Source: an uncultured Collinsella sp.
GTDB taxonomy: Bacteria > Actinomycetota > Coriobacteriia > Coriobacteriales > Coriobacteriaceae
Reading direction: 5' to 3'
Assembly (NCBI GenBank): GCA_938005465.1
Contig: CALLNU010000033.1
Span: 1-64,000 of the forward strand
Length of the DNA stretch: 64,000 bases
The number at the start of each line of letters is the position of its first letter. Position 1 is the first letter of the stretch. Shown here piece by piece: positions 1 through 8,441 of this stretch. Below the pieces are notes generated by a model that had not been told where the DNA came from, did no database searches, and worked only from the letters and a program-made list of their open reading frames with translations. The translations under genes were made by a program, and so were the position numbers.

Positions 1-109
1 CCTTGCCCATGCCGCGCTTGCTCAGCAGGCGGCCGGCGATGGAGACCTGCCTGCCCTCCAGCCGGTCAAAGCCCGGTATTTCGCAGGTCTCTTCCCAAAG
101 TGAGCCCAT
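1..109 (-). CDS. N-terminal fragment of an unidentified protein, cut by the window edge
   Basis: An open frame begins at ATG 109-107 and runs off the left edge, giving about 36 residues. The stretch EGRQVSIAGRLLSKRGMGK looks like the OB-fold entry of a class II lysyl- or aspartyl-tRNA synthetase, while the first residues (SLWEETCEIPGF) resemble the N-terminus of clostridial FAD-dependent oxidoreductases. The two resemblances conflict and the piece is too short to decide. It lies in the 1-975 segment that looks foreign to the rest of the window. No function is assigned. Confidence 0.3.
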   Translation of the reverse strand, partial: MGSLWEETCEIPGFDRLEGRQVSIAGRLLSKRGMGK

Positions 110-185
110 AAGTCCGCCTCCGCTTTCAAAAATCCACAGTTAGTCTCCGTAAAACGGCGCGAACTATTCGGTGGCGGCGGCAAAA

Positions 186-215
186 GGGGAGGCGGGCTCG
201 AAGTCCCGCCTCCCC
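186..215 (-). terminator. Rho-independent terminator behind the RsbW-like gene
   Basis: A perfect 11-bp stem (GGGGAGGCGGG with CCCGCCTCCCC) closes an 8-nt loop and is followed on the minus strand by TTTT. It sits 8 bases past the stop of the minus-strand gene ending at 224. Confidence 0.8.
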
Positions 216-223
216 GCATTGCG

Positions 224-631
224 TCAGGCGTATTTTTTTATGGTCAGGACGTTCTTGCCGTCCACGTACTCATAGGCGGTCTCGTCCATGAGCTTTTTCA
301 CCATGAGTATGCCGAGCCCGCCCACCGCGCGCTCCTCCGCGCTGAGGGTGATGTCCGGGTCGGCGCGCCGCAGCGGGTCGTACGGGCGGCCGCTGTCGGC
401 AAAGCGTACCGTTACGCTGGGCGGCTCGCCGGCGGCGGTGCAGCTTATCTCCGCCTCGCCCGTGCCGGGCTGATAGGCGTAGCTCGCGATGTTCACGAAT
501 ATCTCCTCCACGGCCATGTCGACCTGGGCGATCATCCGCGCCGGGCAGCCGGCCAGGTGCATCTGCTCCTCGACAAAGGCGATGACCGCGTCGAGGTTCT
601 CCGCCGCGGCGGCGATCTTCAGCTCAGCCAT
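224..631 (-). CDS. RsbW/SpoIIAB-like ATP-binding anti-sigma factor kinase
   Basis: The 135-residue protein is a stand-alone GHKL histidine-kinase-type ATPase of the anti-sigma family. The N box is visible as AVEEIFVNIASYAY (about residues 40-53), followed by the G1-like FADSGRPYDP and the G2-like GGLGILMVKKLMDE. Such proteins bind a sigma factor or phosphorylate an STAS anti-anti-sigma factor; neither partner is in view. Its start overlaps the end of the upstream phosphatase segment by 8 bases, the usual arrangement of a SpoIIE-type phosphatase with its cognate kinase. I read the sequence as clostridial in style rather than Collinsella-like. Confidence 0.8.
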   Translation of the reverse strand: MAELKIAAAAENLDAVIAFVEEQMHLAGCPARMIAQVDMAVEEIFVNIASYAYQPGTGEAEISCTAAGEPPSVTVRFADSGRPYDPLRRADPDITLSAEERAVGGLGILMVKKLMDETAYEYVDGKNVLTIKKYA

Positions 632-2150
632 TTTCGTCCCTCCCGGTCGTCTCGCTTATGTGCAGCAGCAGCATGGTGATGTCGTCCGCCTGCTCCGCGC
701 CGGAGGCGAAGGCGGCGATGTCGGCGTGCAGCAGCCGGAGCTGCTCGGCCAGCGGCTTTTCGGAGAGGCCGCCCTGGTTGAAGAAGGCCAGCAGCCGCGC
801 CTCGGAATAGAGCTCGTTTTCGCCGTTTAGCGCCTCGGTGACGCCGTCGGTGTACAAAAAGAGGCTGTCCCCCGGGGCGAGGGTGATGTCCTGCTGTTTG
901 TAGTGCATGTCCTCCATGCCCGCCAGCACAAAGCCGTGCTTGTCGCGGAAAAGCTCGAATTCTCCGCCCGCGCGGCGGATGGCCGGAAACAGCACGGTGA
1001 TGGCGAGGATGACGCCCACGACGGCAATCGCCCCGCCCACAAAGCCGATCCAGGCGATACCGGGACCCGAAACCACGGCTCCGCCGATCGCGGTACCCGT
1101 GCCGATACCGAGGTTGAACAGGCCCGAGAAGATCGACATGGCGACGGCCGACGAATCTGCCGGCGTGTGCTTGATGAGCTCGGCCTGAAACGCCACGTTA
1201 AAGGCCGTGGCGCAGCAACCCCACAGTGCGCAGACGGCAAGCACTGTCACGAGCGACGATGCGGCCGGCCCCATGAGCAGCAGAGCCACCGGCACGCCGG
1301 AGAGCGTGATAGCCAAGAACGGGAAGCGATGCCCGTCGAACAGACGGCCAAACAGCCAGCTTCCGAGCAAACCAGAGCAGCCAAACGCCGTCAGCGTCAT
1401 GGTAATGGCGCCCACATCGACGTGCGCGACCTGCGCCAGGAAGGGCTCGATATAGCTGTAGCTTGCGTAATAGCCGGTCGCCATGAAGACCGTGACTGCA
1501 TAGAGCGCGATGAGGAGCGGGTTCTTGAGCAGCTCGGGCAGCTGTTTGACAGTAAAGCGCTCACCCGCCGGCATGGCCGGGAACACCGCTGCCTGGTAGA
1601 CGACCGCGATGGCTGAGAGGCCCCCGACCACGGCAAACGTCATGCGCCAGCCCACGGCCAAGCCAATGGCGCGACCGAGCGGCAGGCCAAAGATCTGCGC
1701 GATGGACGAGCCCGTAGCGATCATGCTGATGGCGAGCGCGCCGTGGCGCGTGTCAACCAGGCGCGAGGCCATAATCGAGGCGACTGACCAGAACACGGCA
1801 TGTGCGCAAGCGACCACCAGGCGCGCGCAGACCAGGATGGGATAGGTCGGCGCCACAGCGGACAGGAACTGACCGAGCGAGAACACGGCCAGCACGCCCA
1901 GCAGCATCCGCTTGAACTCAAAGCGCGAGGCGAACACCATGAGCGGCAGCGACAGCAGCATGACGCCCCAGGCATAGACCGAGATCATGATGCCCGCCTG
2001 GGCCTCGGTGAGCGAGAACGACGCGGCGATATCAGTCAAAAGGCCGATGGGCATAAACTCCGACGTGTTGAACACGAACGCACAGCAGGTGAGCCCGACG
2101 AGTGGGAGCCACTGCTTGAGCGTGATGCCGTCTTGCCTTGTCTGAGTCAT
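624..2150 (-). CDS. Chimeric ORF: MFS transporter joined to the C-terminal half of a SpoIIE-type PP2C phosphatase
   Basis: The start is ATG 2150-2148 (MTQTRQDG), with GGAG upstream; the frame stays open further upstream without a site. About 392 residues form a complete-looking 12-helix MFS efflux protein of the AraJ/SotB drug or sugar type (FNTSEFMPIGLL, ATGSSIAQIFGLPLGR). At about base 975 the sequence changes to RAGGEFELFRDKHGFVLAGM, then LAPGDSLFLYTDGVTEALN and QADDITMLLLHI, which are the C-terminal motifs of SpoIIE/PP2C phosphatases. The N-terminal half of the phosphatase, with its first metal-binding Asp residues, is absent, so this cannot be an active phosphatase. A real fusion is possible; a chimeric contig or recombination join is more likely. 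Confidence 0.75.
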   Translation of the reverse strand: MTQTRQDGITLKQWLPLVGLTCCAFVFNTSEFMPIGLLTDIAASFSLTEAQAGIMISVYAWGVMLLSLPLMVFASRFEFKRMLLGVLAVFSLGQFLSAVAPTYPILVCARLVVACAHAVFWSVASIMASRLVDTRHGALAISMIATGSSIAQIFGLPLGRAIGLAVGWRMTFAVVGGLSAIAVVYQAAVFPAMPAGERFTVKQLPELLKNPLLIALYAVTVFMATGYYASYSYIEPFLAQVAHVDVGAITMTLTAFGCSGLLGSWLFGRLFDGHRFPFLAITLSGVPVALLLMGPAASSLVTVLAVCALWGCCATAFNVAFQAELIKHTPADSSAVAMSIFSGLFNLGIGTGTAIGGAVVSGPGIAWIGFVGGAIAVVGVILAITVLFPAIRRAGGEFELFRDKHGFVLAGMEDMHYKQQDITLAPGDSLFLYTDGVTEALNGENELYSEARLLAFFNQGGLSEKPLAEQLRLLHADIAAFASGAEQADDITMLLLHISETTGRDENG

Positions 2151-2196
2151 ATATAACGTCTCCAATCGTTTTGAGCGGAGGCGATTATATAGCAAC

Positions 2197-2228
2197 GGCC
2201 CCGCATCCGTCAGTACAGATGCGGGGCC
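2197..2228. terminator. Hairpin between feoAB and the MFS gene
   Basis: A perfect 11-bp stem (GGCCCCGCATC with GATGCGGGGCC) with a 10-nt loop lies 42 bases past the feoAB stop. There is no strong T run on the minus strand, so it is a probable rather than classical terminator. Confidence 0.55.
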
Positions 2229-2270
2229 GAAAACAATTCGATACACAGAGGTTGCGCCGTCAATTCATAA

Positions 2271-4631
2271 CTAAGCCAACCCCAGCAATATGCCCGCCGA
2301 ATGCACGACAAACGCCACGATCCAGGCAACGGCGACCTGAAACGCGAATACAGCCACGGCATAGCGCGCGCCCAACTCGCTCTTGACGGCGCCGATTGCC
2401 GCCACACAAGGCGGGTACAGCAACGTAAAGACCAAGAACACGTAGGCGGTAAACGGCGAAAACATGGTCGACAGCGCCGCGGGCGACGTTGCGCCCAAAA
2501 GCACCGTGAGCGTCGAGATGACGCTCTCCTTGGCAATGAGCCCCGTGACGAGCGCCGTCGAGGCGCGCCAGTCGCCAAAGCCGAGCGGGGCCAACACCGG
2601 CGCGATGATGCTACCCAGACCGGCAAGCAGGCTTTGCGACTGGTCGGCGACCACGTTAAAGCGGATGTCGAACGTCTGAAGGAACCAGATAACCACGGTC
2701 GCGGCAAAGATAATGGTAAAGGCCTTGGTGATGAAGTCCTTGGCCTTATCCCATGCCAGCATCACCGTCGTCTTGACGCTCGGCAGGCGGTAATTGGGGA
2801 GCTCCATGATAAACGGCACCGGGTCGCCCTTAAATGCCGTGCGGTTGAGCACCAAAGCCGCGACGCAGCCGACCACGATACCGATCAGATAGAGCGAGAC
2901 CATGGCGGGAACCGTCGCCTGCGGGAAAAACGCCCCGCACAGCAAGCCGTAAACCGGCAGCTTGGCTGAGCAGCTCATAAACGGCGTGAGCATGACCGTC
3001 ATCTTGCGGTCGTGCTCGGATGGGAGCGTACGGGTCGACATGATAGCCGGCACGGTGCAGCCAAAACCGACGAGCATGGGCACGAAGCTGCGGCCCGACA
3101 GGCCAAAGCGACGCAACACCTTATCCATGACAAAGGCTACGCGTGCCATGTAGCCGGAGTCTTCCAGAATGGAGAGGAACAAGAAGAGCACGACGATAAT
3201 CGGCAGGAAGGTCAGCACACTGCCCACGCCCGTAAGCACGCCGTCGACAGCCAGCGAGCGCACCACGTCGTTGGTGCCGAACGCCTTGAGGCCTGCATCG
3301 GCCGAAGCGATGATGGCAGCGATGCCGTCCTCCATAAGTCCCTGCAACGCCGCGCCGATCACGCCAAACGTCAGCCAAAAGACGAGGCCCATGATCAGCA
3401 GAAACGCCGGGATGGCCGTATAGCGACCCGTCAGAATGCGGTCGATCTTGACGGAGCGCACGTGCTCGCGGCTCTCGTGCGGCTTGACGACACAGCGCCC
3501 GCACACGTCGCCGATAAAGCTAAAGCGCATGTCGGCCAGCGCGGACAGGCGGTCGGTGCCGGCCTCGCCCTCCATCTGGGTAATGATGTGCTCGATGGCG
3601 TCGAGCTCGTTGCGATCCAGGTGAAGCGCCTCGGTTACCAGCTCATCGCCCTCGACCAGCTTGGTCGCCGCAAAGCGCACCGGGATGTGCGCCGTCACGG
3701 CATGGTCCTCGATCAGGTTAGCAATACCGTGGATGCAGCGATGCAGCGCACCGCCGTCCGGACCGTCGGGCGCGCAAAAGTCCAGGCGACCGGGGCGCTC
3801 GCGGAACCGCGCCACGTGCAAGGCATGATCCACCAACTCGCCGATACCCTCGTTGCGGGCAGCGCTAATGGGAACAACGGGCACGCCCAACAGACTCTCG
3901 AGCAGGTTGACGTCCACGGCGCCGCCGTTGGCGGTCACCTCGTCCATCATGTTGAGCGCGATGACCATAGGACGGTCGAGCTCCATGAGCTGCAGTGTCA
4001 GGTACAGATTACGCTCGATGTTGGTAGCGTCAATGATGTCGATGATGGCGTCCGGGCGCTCGTCAAGGATGAACTGACGGCTCACGACCTCTTCGCCTGT
4101 GTACGGCGACAGGGAGTAAATGCCAGGCAGGTCGGTAACGCTCGCCTCGGGATGGTTACGGATAGCGCCATCTTTGCGGTCGACCGTCACGCCGGGAAAG
4201 TTACCGACGTGCTGGTTGGAGCCCGTCAGCTGGTTGAATAACGTGGTCTTGCCGCAGTTTTGGTTGCCGGCGAGGGCAAAGTGCAGCGGTGCGCCCTCGG
4301 GCACGGCCGTCTTTGCCGCACGGGGCGAATACGTCCCCTCGCCCAGAGCCGGATGCTCCGTCGTGCCGATTGCGGCGTTAGCGCGCGGACCCGTATCGGT
4401 GTCGTGAATACCCACGAGCTCGATGCGAGCGGCATCGTCCTTGCGCAGTGTCAACTCGTAGCCACGCAGGCGGATCTCGAGCGGATCGCCCATGGGGGCG
4501 TACTTCATCATGGTGACTTCGGTGCCCGGCGTTAGACCCATGTCCAAAATATGCTGTCGGAGTGCCTGATCGTCCGATGCCACCGATGCGACAACGGCGT
4601 CCTTTCCAATCTCGAGTGTATCGAGCCTCAC
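2271..4631 (-). CDS. feoB: Fused FeoA-FeoB ferrous iron transporter
   Basis: A membrane GTPase that imports Fe2+. The 786-residue chain starts with an SH3-like FeoA domain (about residues 1-75, ILDMGLTPGTEV), a short linker, then the FeoB G domain: G1 GNQNCGKTT at 122-130, G3 DLPG at 167-170, G4 NMMD at 227-230. The rest is the helical spacer and the paired gate/transport region (residues about 420-786, with the typical GFGCTVPAIM and SCSAKLPVY segments). Translation starts at GTG 4631-4629 behind GGGGGAGG. FeoA is usually a separate gene; the fusion is known in several anaerobes. No Fur or DtxR-type box was identified. Confidence 0.95.
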   Translation of the reverse strand: MRLDTLEIGKDAVVASVASDDQALRQHILDMGLTPGTEVTMMKYAPMGDPLEIRLRGYELTLRKDDAARIELVGIHDTDTGPRANAAIGTTEHPALGEGTYSPRAAKTAVPEGAPLHFALAGNQNCGKTTLFNQLTGSNQHVGNFPGVTVDRKDGAIRNHPEASVTDLPGIYSLSPYTGEEVVSRQFILDERPDAIIDIIDATNIERNLYLTLQLMELDRPMVIALNMMDEVTANGGAVDVNLLESLLGVPVVPISAARNEGIGELVDHALHVARFRERPGRLDFCAPDGPDGGALHRCIHGIANLIEDHAVTAHIPVRFAATKLVEGDELVTEALHLDRNELDAIEHIITQMEGEAGTDRLSALADMRFSFIGDVCGRCVVKPHESREHVRSVKIDRILTGRYTAIPAFLLIMGLVFWLTFGVIGAALQGLMEDGIAAIIASADAGLKAFGTNDVVRSLAVDGVLTGVGSVLTFLPIIVVLFLFLSILEDSGYMARVAFVMDKVLRRFGLSGRSFVPMLVGFGCTVPAIMSTRTLPSEHDRKMTVMLTPFMSCSAKLPVYGLLCGAFFPQATVPAMVSLYLIGIVVGCVAALVLNRTAFKGDPVPFIMELPNYRLPSVKTTVMLAWDKAKDFITKAFTIIFAATVVIWFLQTFDIRFNVVADQSQSLLAGLGSIIAPVLAPLGFGDWRASTALVTGLIAKESVISTLTVLLGATSPAALSTMFSPFTAYVFLVFTLLYPPCVAAIGAVKSELGARYAVAVFAFQVAVAWIVAFVVHSAGILLGLA

Positions 4632-4797
4632 GTCCGTGTTCCTCCCCCGGCGCCCACAGGGCGTTGCATTTAGTTTACCTTGGCTAACCGTTTGCCACGG
4701 CTAACCAATTGTAACCATGCATGATAGCGCGAACATGCAACGATGTTCAATCAGCAAATTGGCGCAATGGGGACAGGCAGGAGAGTTCAGGGCCATA

Positions 4798-4998
4798 GTT
4801 TCCCGATGAGGCCTCTCGGGGAAACTACATCCCAGAATTCCGGCTCGAAACGGGATATGGTTTCCCAAACAGGCCTCTTACGGAAAATGCATCCCGGAAT
4901 CCCCGCTCGAAACGGGACGCGCTTTCCCAGTCGAGGCCCTATGGGAAACCGTGTCCCACCTTGAAAGGCAAAACTGGGACGCAGTTTCCGGGCGGGGC
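4798..4998. repeat. Degenerate 62-bp tandem repeat, three copies and a partial fourth
   Basis: Units begin at 4798, 4860 and 4922, and a partial one at 4984, exactly 62 bases apart. Each has GTTTCCC or CTTTCCC at its start, GAGGCC or AGGCC about 10 bases in, GGRAAA in the middle, and the first two share a GCTCGAAACGGGA segment near the end. Within a unit the GTTTCCC and GGGAAAC arms can pair. The regular period is seen directly; what the array does is unknown. Confidence 0.8.
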
Positions 4999-5011
4999 AT
5001 CAAAAACAAAG

Positions 5012-5074
5012 TTGCGGTGGAATAGTTCCTGGATGGGCTGGTTGATGCCCCAGATCGGAACTATTTCACCGCAA
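5012..5074. repeat. Long imperfect palindrome (18-bp arms)
   Basis: Arms 5012-5029 and 5057-5074 pair over 18 bases with one G:T position (outer TTGCGGTGG with TTCACCGCAA). The 27-nt loop can form a smaller TGGGC/GCCCCA stem. It lies 30 bases past the esterase stop and could serve as that gene's terminator, but there is no T run. Confidence 0.7.
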
Positions 5075-5103
5075 GTTATTGAAGGGCTGGGATGCCCGTC
5101 CTC

Positions 5104-6003
5104 TTACAGATGGCGCTCCAGGAAGCGGAAGGCTAGGCGAATCCAAGGGCGGACCGCCACCTGCTTGTCCTCGTTGTCGACCGCGGTGTTGGCGTTGCCG
5201 AGCGAAAGGCCGTGACCACCCTGGTCGAAGACGTGCATCTCGCATGCAACGCCCTCCTCGGCCATGCGCTGCGCAAACGGGTAGACCTGCGCGATCGGCG
5301 CCGTCTTGTCGTCGGACACGCCCCACACAAAGGTCGGTGGCATCTGGCGCGAAACATGCGTGGTGGGGCAGATGTCGGCCAGATGCTCGTCAGTTGCCTC
5401 GCCGCCCGTCACCATCGACAGGTAGTCGTTGAGCAAATCGCGTCCCGTCTTGCCGCCCGTCTTGGGCACGCGCAAGTCAATGCGCGGATCGCGCGTCTGC
5501 ATGTCGCGCACATAGGCAAAGTCGAGCAATGGATAGCCCAGCACCACGGCATCGGGACGAATGTCGTCCGGACGCGCCCCGGCAAGTGCCGCGAAGGGGC
5601 CGGTCTTCCACTGTGTTGCCAGCGAAGCGCAAATCATGCCGCCAGCAGAAAAGCCCACGACGCACACGCGCTTGGGATCGACATGCCACTCGTCAGCGTT
5701 GGCGCGCACCGTGGCGACCATCTTGGCAAGATCTGCCTGGGGGTGCGGAAAGCTCACGTCACCCGTAGAACTCGTGACATAGTTGAGCACAAAGGCCTGG
5801 TAGCCGTGATCCAAAAACGCAAACGCCACGGGATCCTGCTCATGCGGAGCGATATGCGTAAACGCACCTCCGCCGCAGATAATCACGGCAGGGCGGCGGC
5901 CATTCGGTTTATCGGGCAGCGGCTCGGCACCCAAATACGTAAAGGTCGCCGGATATTCCTCGGTCGGCTCCTCGCCCCACAGCGCATGGTTCTCGACAAT
6001 CAT
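5104..6003 (-). CDS. Alpha/beta hydrolase, carbohydrate-esterase or BD-FAE-like
   Basis: A predicted cytoplasmic 299-residue serine hydrolase. The oxyanion segment is VIICGGGAF, the nucleophile elbow is GFSAGG, an Asp follows in SDDKTAPIAQ, and the His is in GGHGLSLG, the usual order for acyl/xylan esterase-like members of the family. The start is ATG 6003-6001 (MIVENHALW) with GGGAG upstream; the open frame extends further but without a site and into non-conserved sequence. There is no signal peptide. The natural substrate is unknown; deacetylation of sugars or xenobiotics is a guess. Confidence 0.85.
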   Translation of the reverse strand: MIVENHALWGEEPTEEYPATFTYLGAEPLPDKPNGRRPAVIICGGGAFTHIAPHEQDPVAFAFLDHGYQAFVLNYVTSSTGDVSFPHPQADLAKMVATVRANADEWHVDPKRVCVVGFSAGGMICASLATQWKTGPFAALAGARPDDIRPDAVVLGYPLLDFAYVRDMQTRDPRIDLRVPKTGGKTGRDLLNDYLSMVTGGEATDEHLADICPTTHVSRQMPPTFVWGVSDDKTAPIAQVYPFAQRMAEEGVACEMHVFDQGGHGLSLGNANTAVDNEDKQVAVRPWIRLAFRFLERHL

Positions 6004-6189
6004 ATGTGCTCCCTTCGCGCAAATTAAGCGCCCTTGTTTTTTGCCTTCAAGCGTACCCCACTTGAACCCGTGGCGCAGAAACACTCCGGCAATAAGTTTC
6101 CCTTCAACTGATATATCACATAATCCCAGCTCAGAGGTATCTTTGAGCAGCGTAGAATAGGGGCGTTGACCAAGCCGCGAAACACATAT

Positions 6190-6199
6190 GAAACGTTTC
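6190..6199. promoter_or_regulatory. LacI/CcpA-type palindrome upstream of the EIIA gene
   Basis: The perfect 10-bp palindrome GAAACGTTTC lies about 48 bases before the start of the EIIA gene. A central CG with A/T-rich flanks is the hallmark of LacI/GalR-family operators such as cre. Binding by such a regulator is inferred. Confidence 0.45.
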
Positions 6200-6246
6200 C
6201 GGCAAACCAAACGCGCGATATGCGCCTATTTAAGTTGGAGGCAACT

Positions 6247-6810
6247 ATGGGTCTGCTCGATTCGCTTAAGTCCACCTTCACCTCGACCGGCGAGGCGTCC
6301 GTTCCGCCCGCAGCAAGCTTCGCTACCCGCGAAGGCGTCATCTATGCCCCCGTCAACGGCGTGCTCGTCAACCTGAACGAGGTTCCCGACGAGACGATCG
6401 CCTCGGGCATGCTTGGCCAGGGCTATGGCATCGAGCCCATTACCGGCACCATCTATGCGCCCGCCAACGGCCGCATCGGTGCCACCACTGTCACCAACCA
6501 CTCCATCGGCATGATTACCGAGGACGGCCTGCGCGTGTTCATCCATGTTGGCCTGGGCACCGTGGAAATGAACGGCAAGGGTTTTGCCCGCTTTGTCGAG
6601 ATGGGCGATGTGGTCAAGGCAGGCCAGCCGCTCATCAGCTTCGACCGCGAGGCCATTAAGGCCGCTGGTCACGAGGACATCGTGACCGTCATCGTCTCCG
6701 AGCTCGATCGTCTTAAGAGCATCGACCATGTCGGCGAGTCTGGAACGCTTATCGGCGGCAACCCGCTCGTCAAGCTTGGCGACCCGCTGCTGGTTGCCAA
6801 GACCAAGTAG
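6247..6810 (+). CDS. crr: PTS glucose-family EIIA protein (Crr-like)
   Basis: A soluble phosphocarrier of the sugar phosphotransferase system that accepts phosphate from HPr and passes it to an EIIB. The 187 residues start at ATG 6247 behind GGAGG at 6237-6241; longer in-frame starts lack a site. The fold is clear from YAPVNGVLVNLNEVPD, the first His motif in TVTNHSIGMI and the phosphorylated His in RVFIHVGLGTVEMNGKG. No EIIBC lies beside it, so like E. coli Crr it probably serves EII proteins elsewhere. A LacI-type palindrome precedes it. Confidence 0.92.
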   Translation: MGLLDSLKSTFTSTGEASVPPAASFATREGVIYAPVNGVLVNLNEVPDETIASGMLGQGYGIEPITGTIYAPANGRIGATTVTNHSIGMITEDGLRVFIHVGLGTVEMNGKGFARFVEMGDVVKAGQPLISFDREAIKAAGHEDIVTVIVSELDRLKSIDHVGESGTLIGGNPLVKLGDPLLVAKTK

Positions 6811-6847
6811 CCAGGCCCCGCGCCACACAGCCAAAAGGCACCTCGTC

Positions 6848-6881
6848 AAGCGCCCACGACCATTAGGCCGCGGGCGCTTTT
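6848..6881 (+). terminator. Terminator behind the EIIA gene
   Basis: AAGCGCCC pairs with GGGCGCTT and is followed by TTT; the stem begins 38 bases past the stop codon. Confidence 0.8.
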
Positions 6882-6991
6882 CGTTTGAAAAACCATCCCG
6901 CCAATGCCTTATCTGTATAGCCCAAATGAGCCGAGCTGCTAGAATATCGAACTGTATGGATAACTATCATTCAACCGTTATGGGAGGATAC

Positions 6992-8395
6992 GTGAACCGC
7001 ACCAAAATCGCGCAGCTCTATGCCGATGCCGAGTCGCTCGGCGGCCAGACCGTCACCGTCGCCGGCTGGGTCAAGTCCGTCCGCGACATGAAGAACTTTG
7101 GCTTTGTTACGCTCAACGACGGCAGCTGCTTCCGCGACCTGCAGGTCGTCATGAACCGCGAGGCACTCGACAACTACGACGAGATCGCCCATCAAAACGT
7201 CTCGGCCGCACTCATTTGCACCGGCACCGTCAAGCTGACCCCCGATGCGCCCCAGCCTTTCGAGCTTTCTGCCACCTCCATCGAGGTCGAGGGCACGAGC
7301 GCCCCGGATTACCCGCTGCAGAAGAAGCGCGCAACCGTCGAGTTCCTGCGCACCCAGCAGCACCTGCGCCCGCGCACCAACCTGTTCCGCGCCGTGTTCC
7401 GCATCCGCTCTGTCGCGGCTGCCGCCATCCACCGCTTCTTCCAGGAGCAGGGCTTTGTCTACGTCAACACCCCCATCATCACCACGAGTGACTGCGAGGG
7501 CGCCGGCGAGATGTTCCGCGTGACCACGCTCGACCCCAAAAATCCGCCCCTCACCGAGTCCGGCGAGGTCGACTGGAGCCAGGACTTCTTTGGCAAGCAT
7601 GCAAGCCTCACCGTGTCCGGCCAGCTCAATGCCGAGAACTTTGCCATGGCCTTTGGCGACGTGTACACGTTTGGCCCCACCTTCCGCGCCGAGAACTCCA
7701 ACACCACGCGCCACGCCGCCGAGTTTTGGATGATCGAGCCCGAGATGGCCTTTGCCGATCTTAACGACTACATGGATAACGCCGAGGCCATGCTCAAGTA
7801 TGTCCTCAAGGACGTCATGGCAACCTGCCCCGACGAGCTCAATATGCTCAACAAGTTTGTGGACAAGGGTCTGCTCGAGCGCCTGGACCATGTCGCCAAC
7901 TCCGACTTCGCCCGCGTCACCTATACCGAGGCCGTCGAAATCCTGGAGCAGGCAGTCGCTGCTGGCCACCAGTTTGATTACCCCGTCAGCTGGGGCATCG
8001 ACCTGCAGACCGAGCACGAGCGCTTCCTGACCGAAGAGCACTTTAAGCGACCGACTTTTGTGACCGACTACCCGGCCGAGATCAAGGCGTTCTACATGCG
8101 CATGAACGAGGACGGCAAGACCGTCGCCGCCGCCGACTGCCTGGTGCCCGGTATCGGCGAGATTATCGGCGGCTCCCAGCGCGAGGAGCGCCTGGATCTG
8201 CTCGAGGCCCGCATCAAGGACCTGGGCATGAATCCCGAGCAGTACAAGTACTACCTTGACCTGCGCCGCTACGGTTCCTGCAAGCACGCCGGCTACGGTC
8301 TGGGCTTCGAGCGCTTGGTCATGTATCTGACCGGCGTGGGCAACATCCGCGACGTCCTGCCGCACCCGCGCACCGTGGGCAACGCCGACTTCTAA
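6992..8395 (+). CDS. asnS: Asparaginyl-tRNA synthetase
   Basis: Charges tRNA-Asn with asparagine in the cytoplasm. The 467 residues match the usual length of about 466. The start is GTG 6992 (MNRTKIAQLY) behind GGGAGGA; an ATG at 6956 would add residues before the ribosome site. An N-terminal OB-fold (TVTVAGWVKSVRDMKNFGF) precedes a class II catalytic domain with motif 2 FRAENSNTTRHAAEF and motif 3 GLGFERLVMYLTG. The FRAENS and the acidic-to-neutral choices are those of AsnRS rather than AspRS. It is a single-gene unit with its own terminator. Confidence 0.96.
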   Translation: MNRTKIAQLYADAESLGGQTVTVAGWVKSVRDMKNFGFVTLNDGSCFRDLQVVMNREALDNYDEIAHQNVSAALICTGTVKLTPDAPQPFELSATSIEVEGTSAPDYPLQKKRATVEFLRTQQHLRPRTNLFRAVFRIRSVAAAAIHRFFQEQGFVYVNTPIITTSDCEGAGEMFRVTTLDPKNPPLTESGEVDWSQDFFGKHASLTVSGQLNAENFAMAFGDVYTFGPTFRAENSNTTRHAAEFWMIEPEMAFADLNDYMDNAEAMLKYVLKDVMATCPDELNMLNKFVDKGLLERLDHVANSDFARVTYTEAVEILEQAVAAGHQFDYPVSWGIDLQTEHERFLTEEHFKRPTFVTDYPAEIKAFYMRMNEDGKTVAAADCLVPGIGEIIGGSQREERLDLLEARIKDLGMNPEQYKYYLDLRRYGSCKHAGYGLGFERLVMYLTGVGNIRDVLPHPRTVGNADF

Positions 8396-8441
8396 TCGTC
8401 GGACGCTAGCTCGCGTCGCCACACGCCAACGCTCATCGCAC

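Larger units (their letters stand above)
4632..5103. other. Intergenic region without genes: tandem repeat plus long hairpin
   Basis: The 472 bases between feoAB and the esterase contain no credible ORF. They hold the feoAB upstream region, a three-unit 62-bp tandem repeat (4798-4998) and a long imperfect palindrome (5012-5074), each listed separately. Both neighbours are on the minus strand, so this is the esterase end and the feoAB promoter side. Confidence 0.8.

Noticed and set aside
1..109. Naming the edge fragment lysS or an FAD oxidoreductase
   Set aside because: Two conflicting resemblances in 36 residues, and the piece lies in a probably chimeric segment.
4798..4998. Possible CRISPR array
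   Set aside because: The whole 62-base unit varies between copies and there is no constant repeat with unique spacers; no cas genes are nearby.
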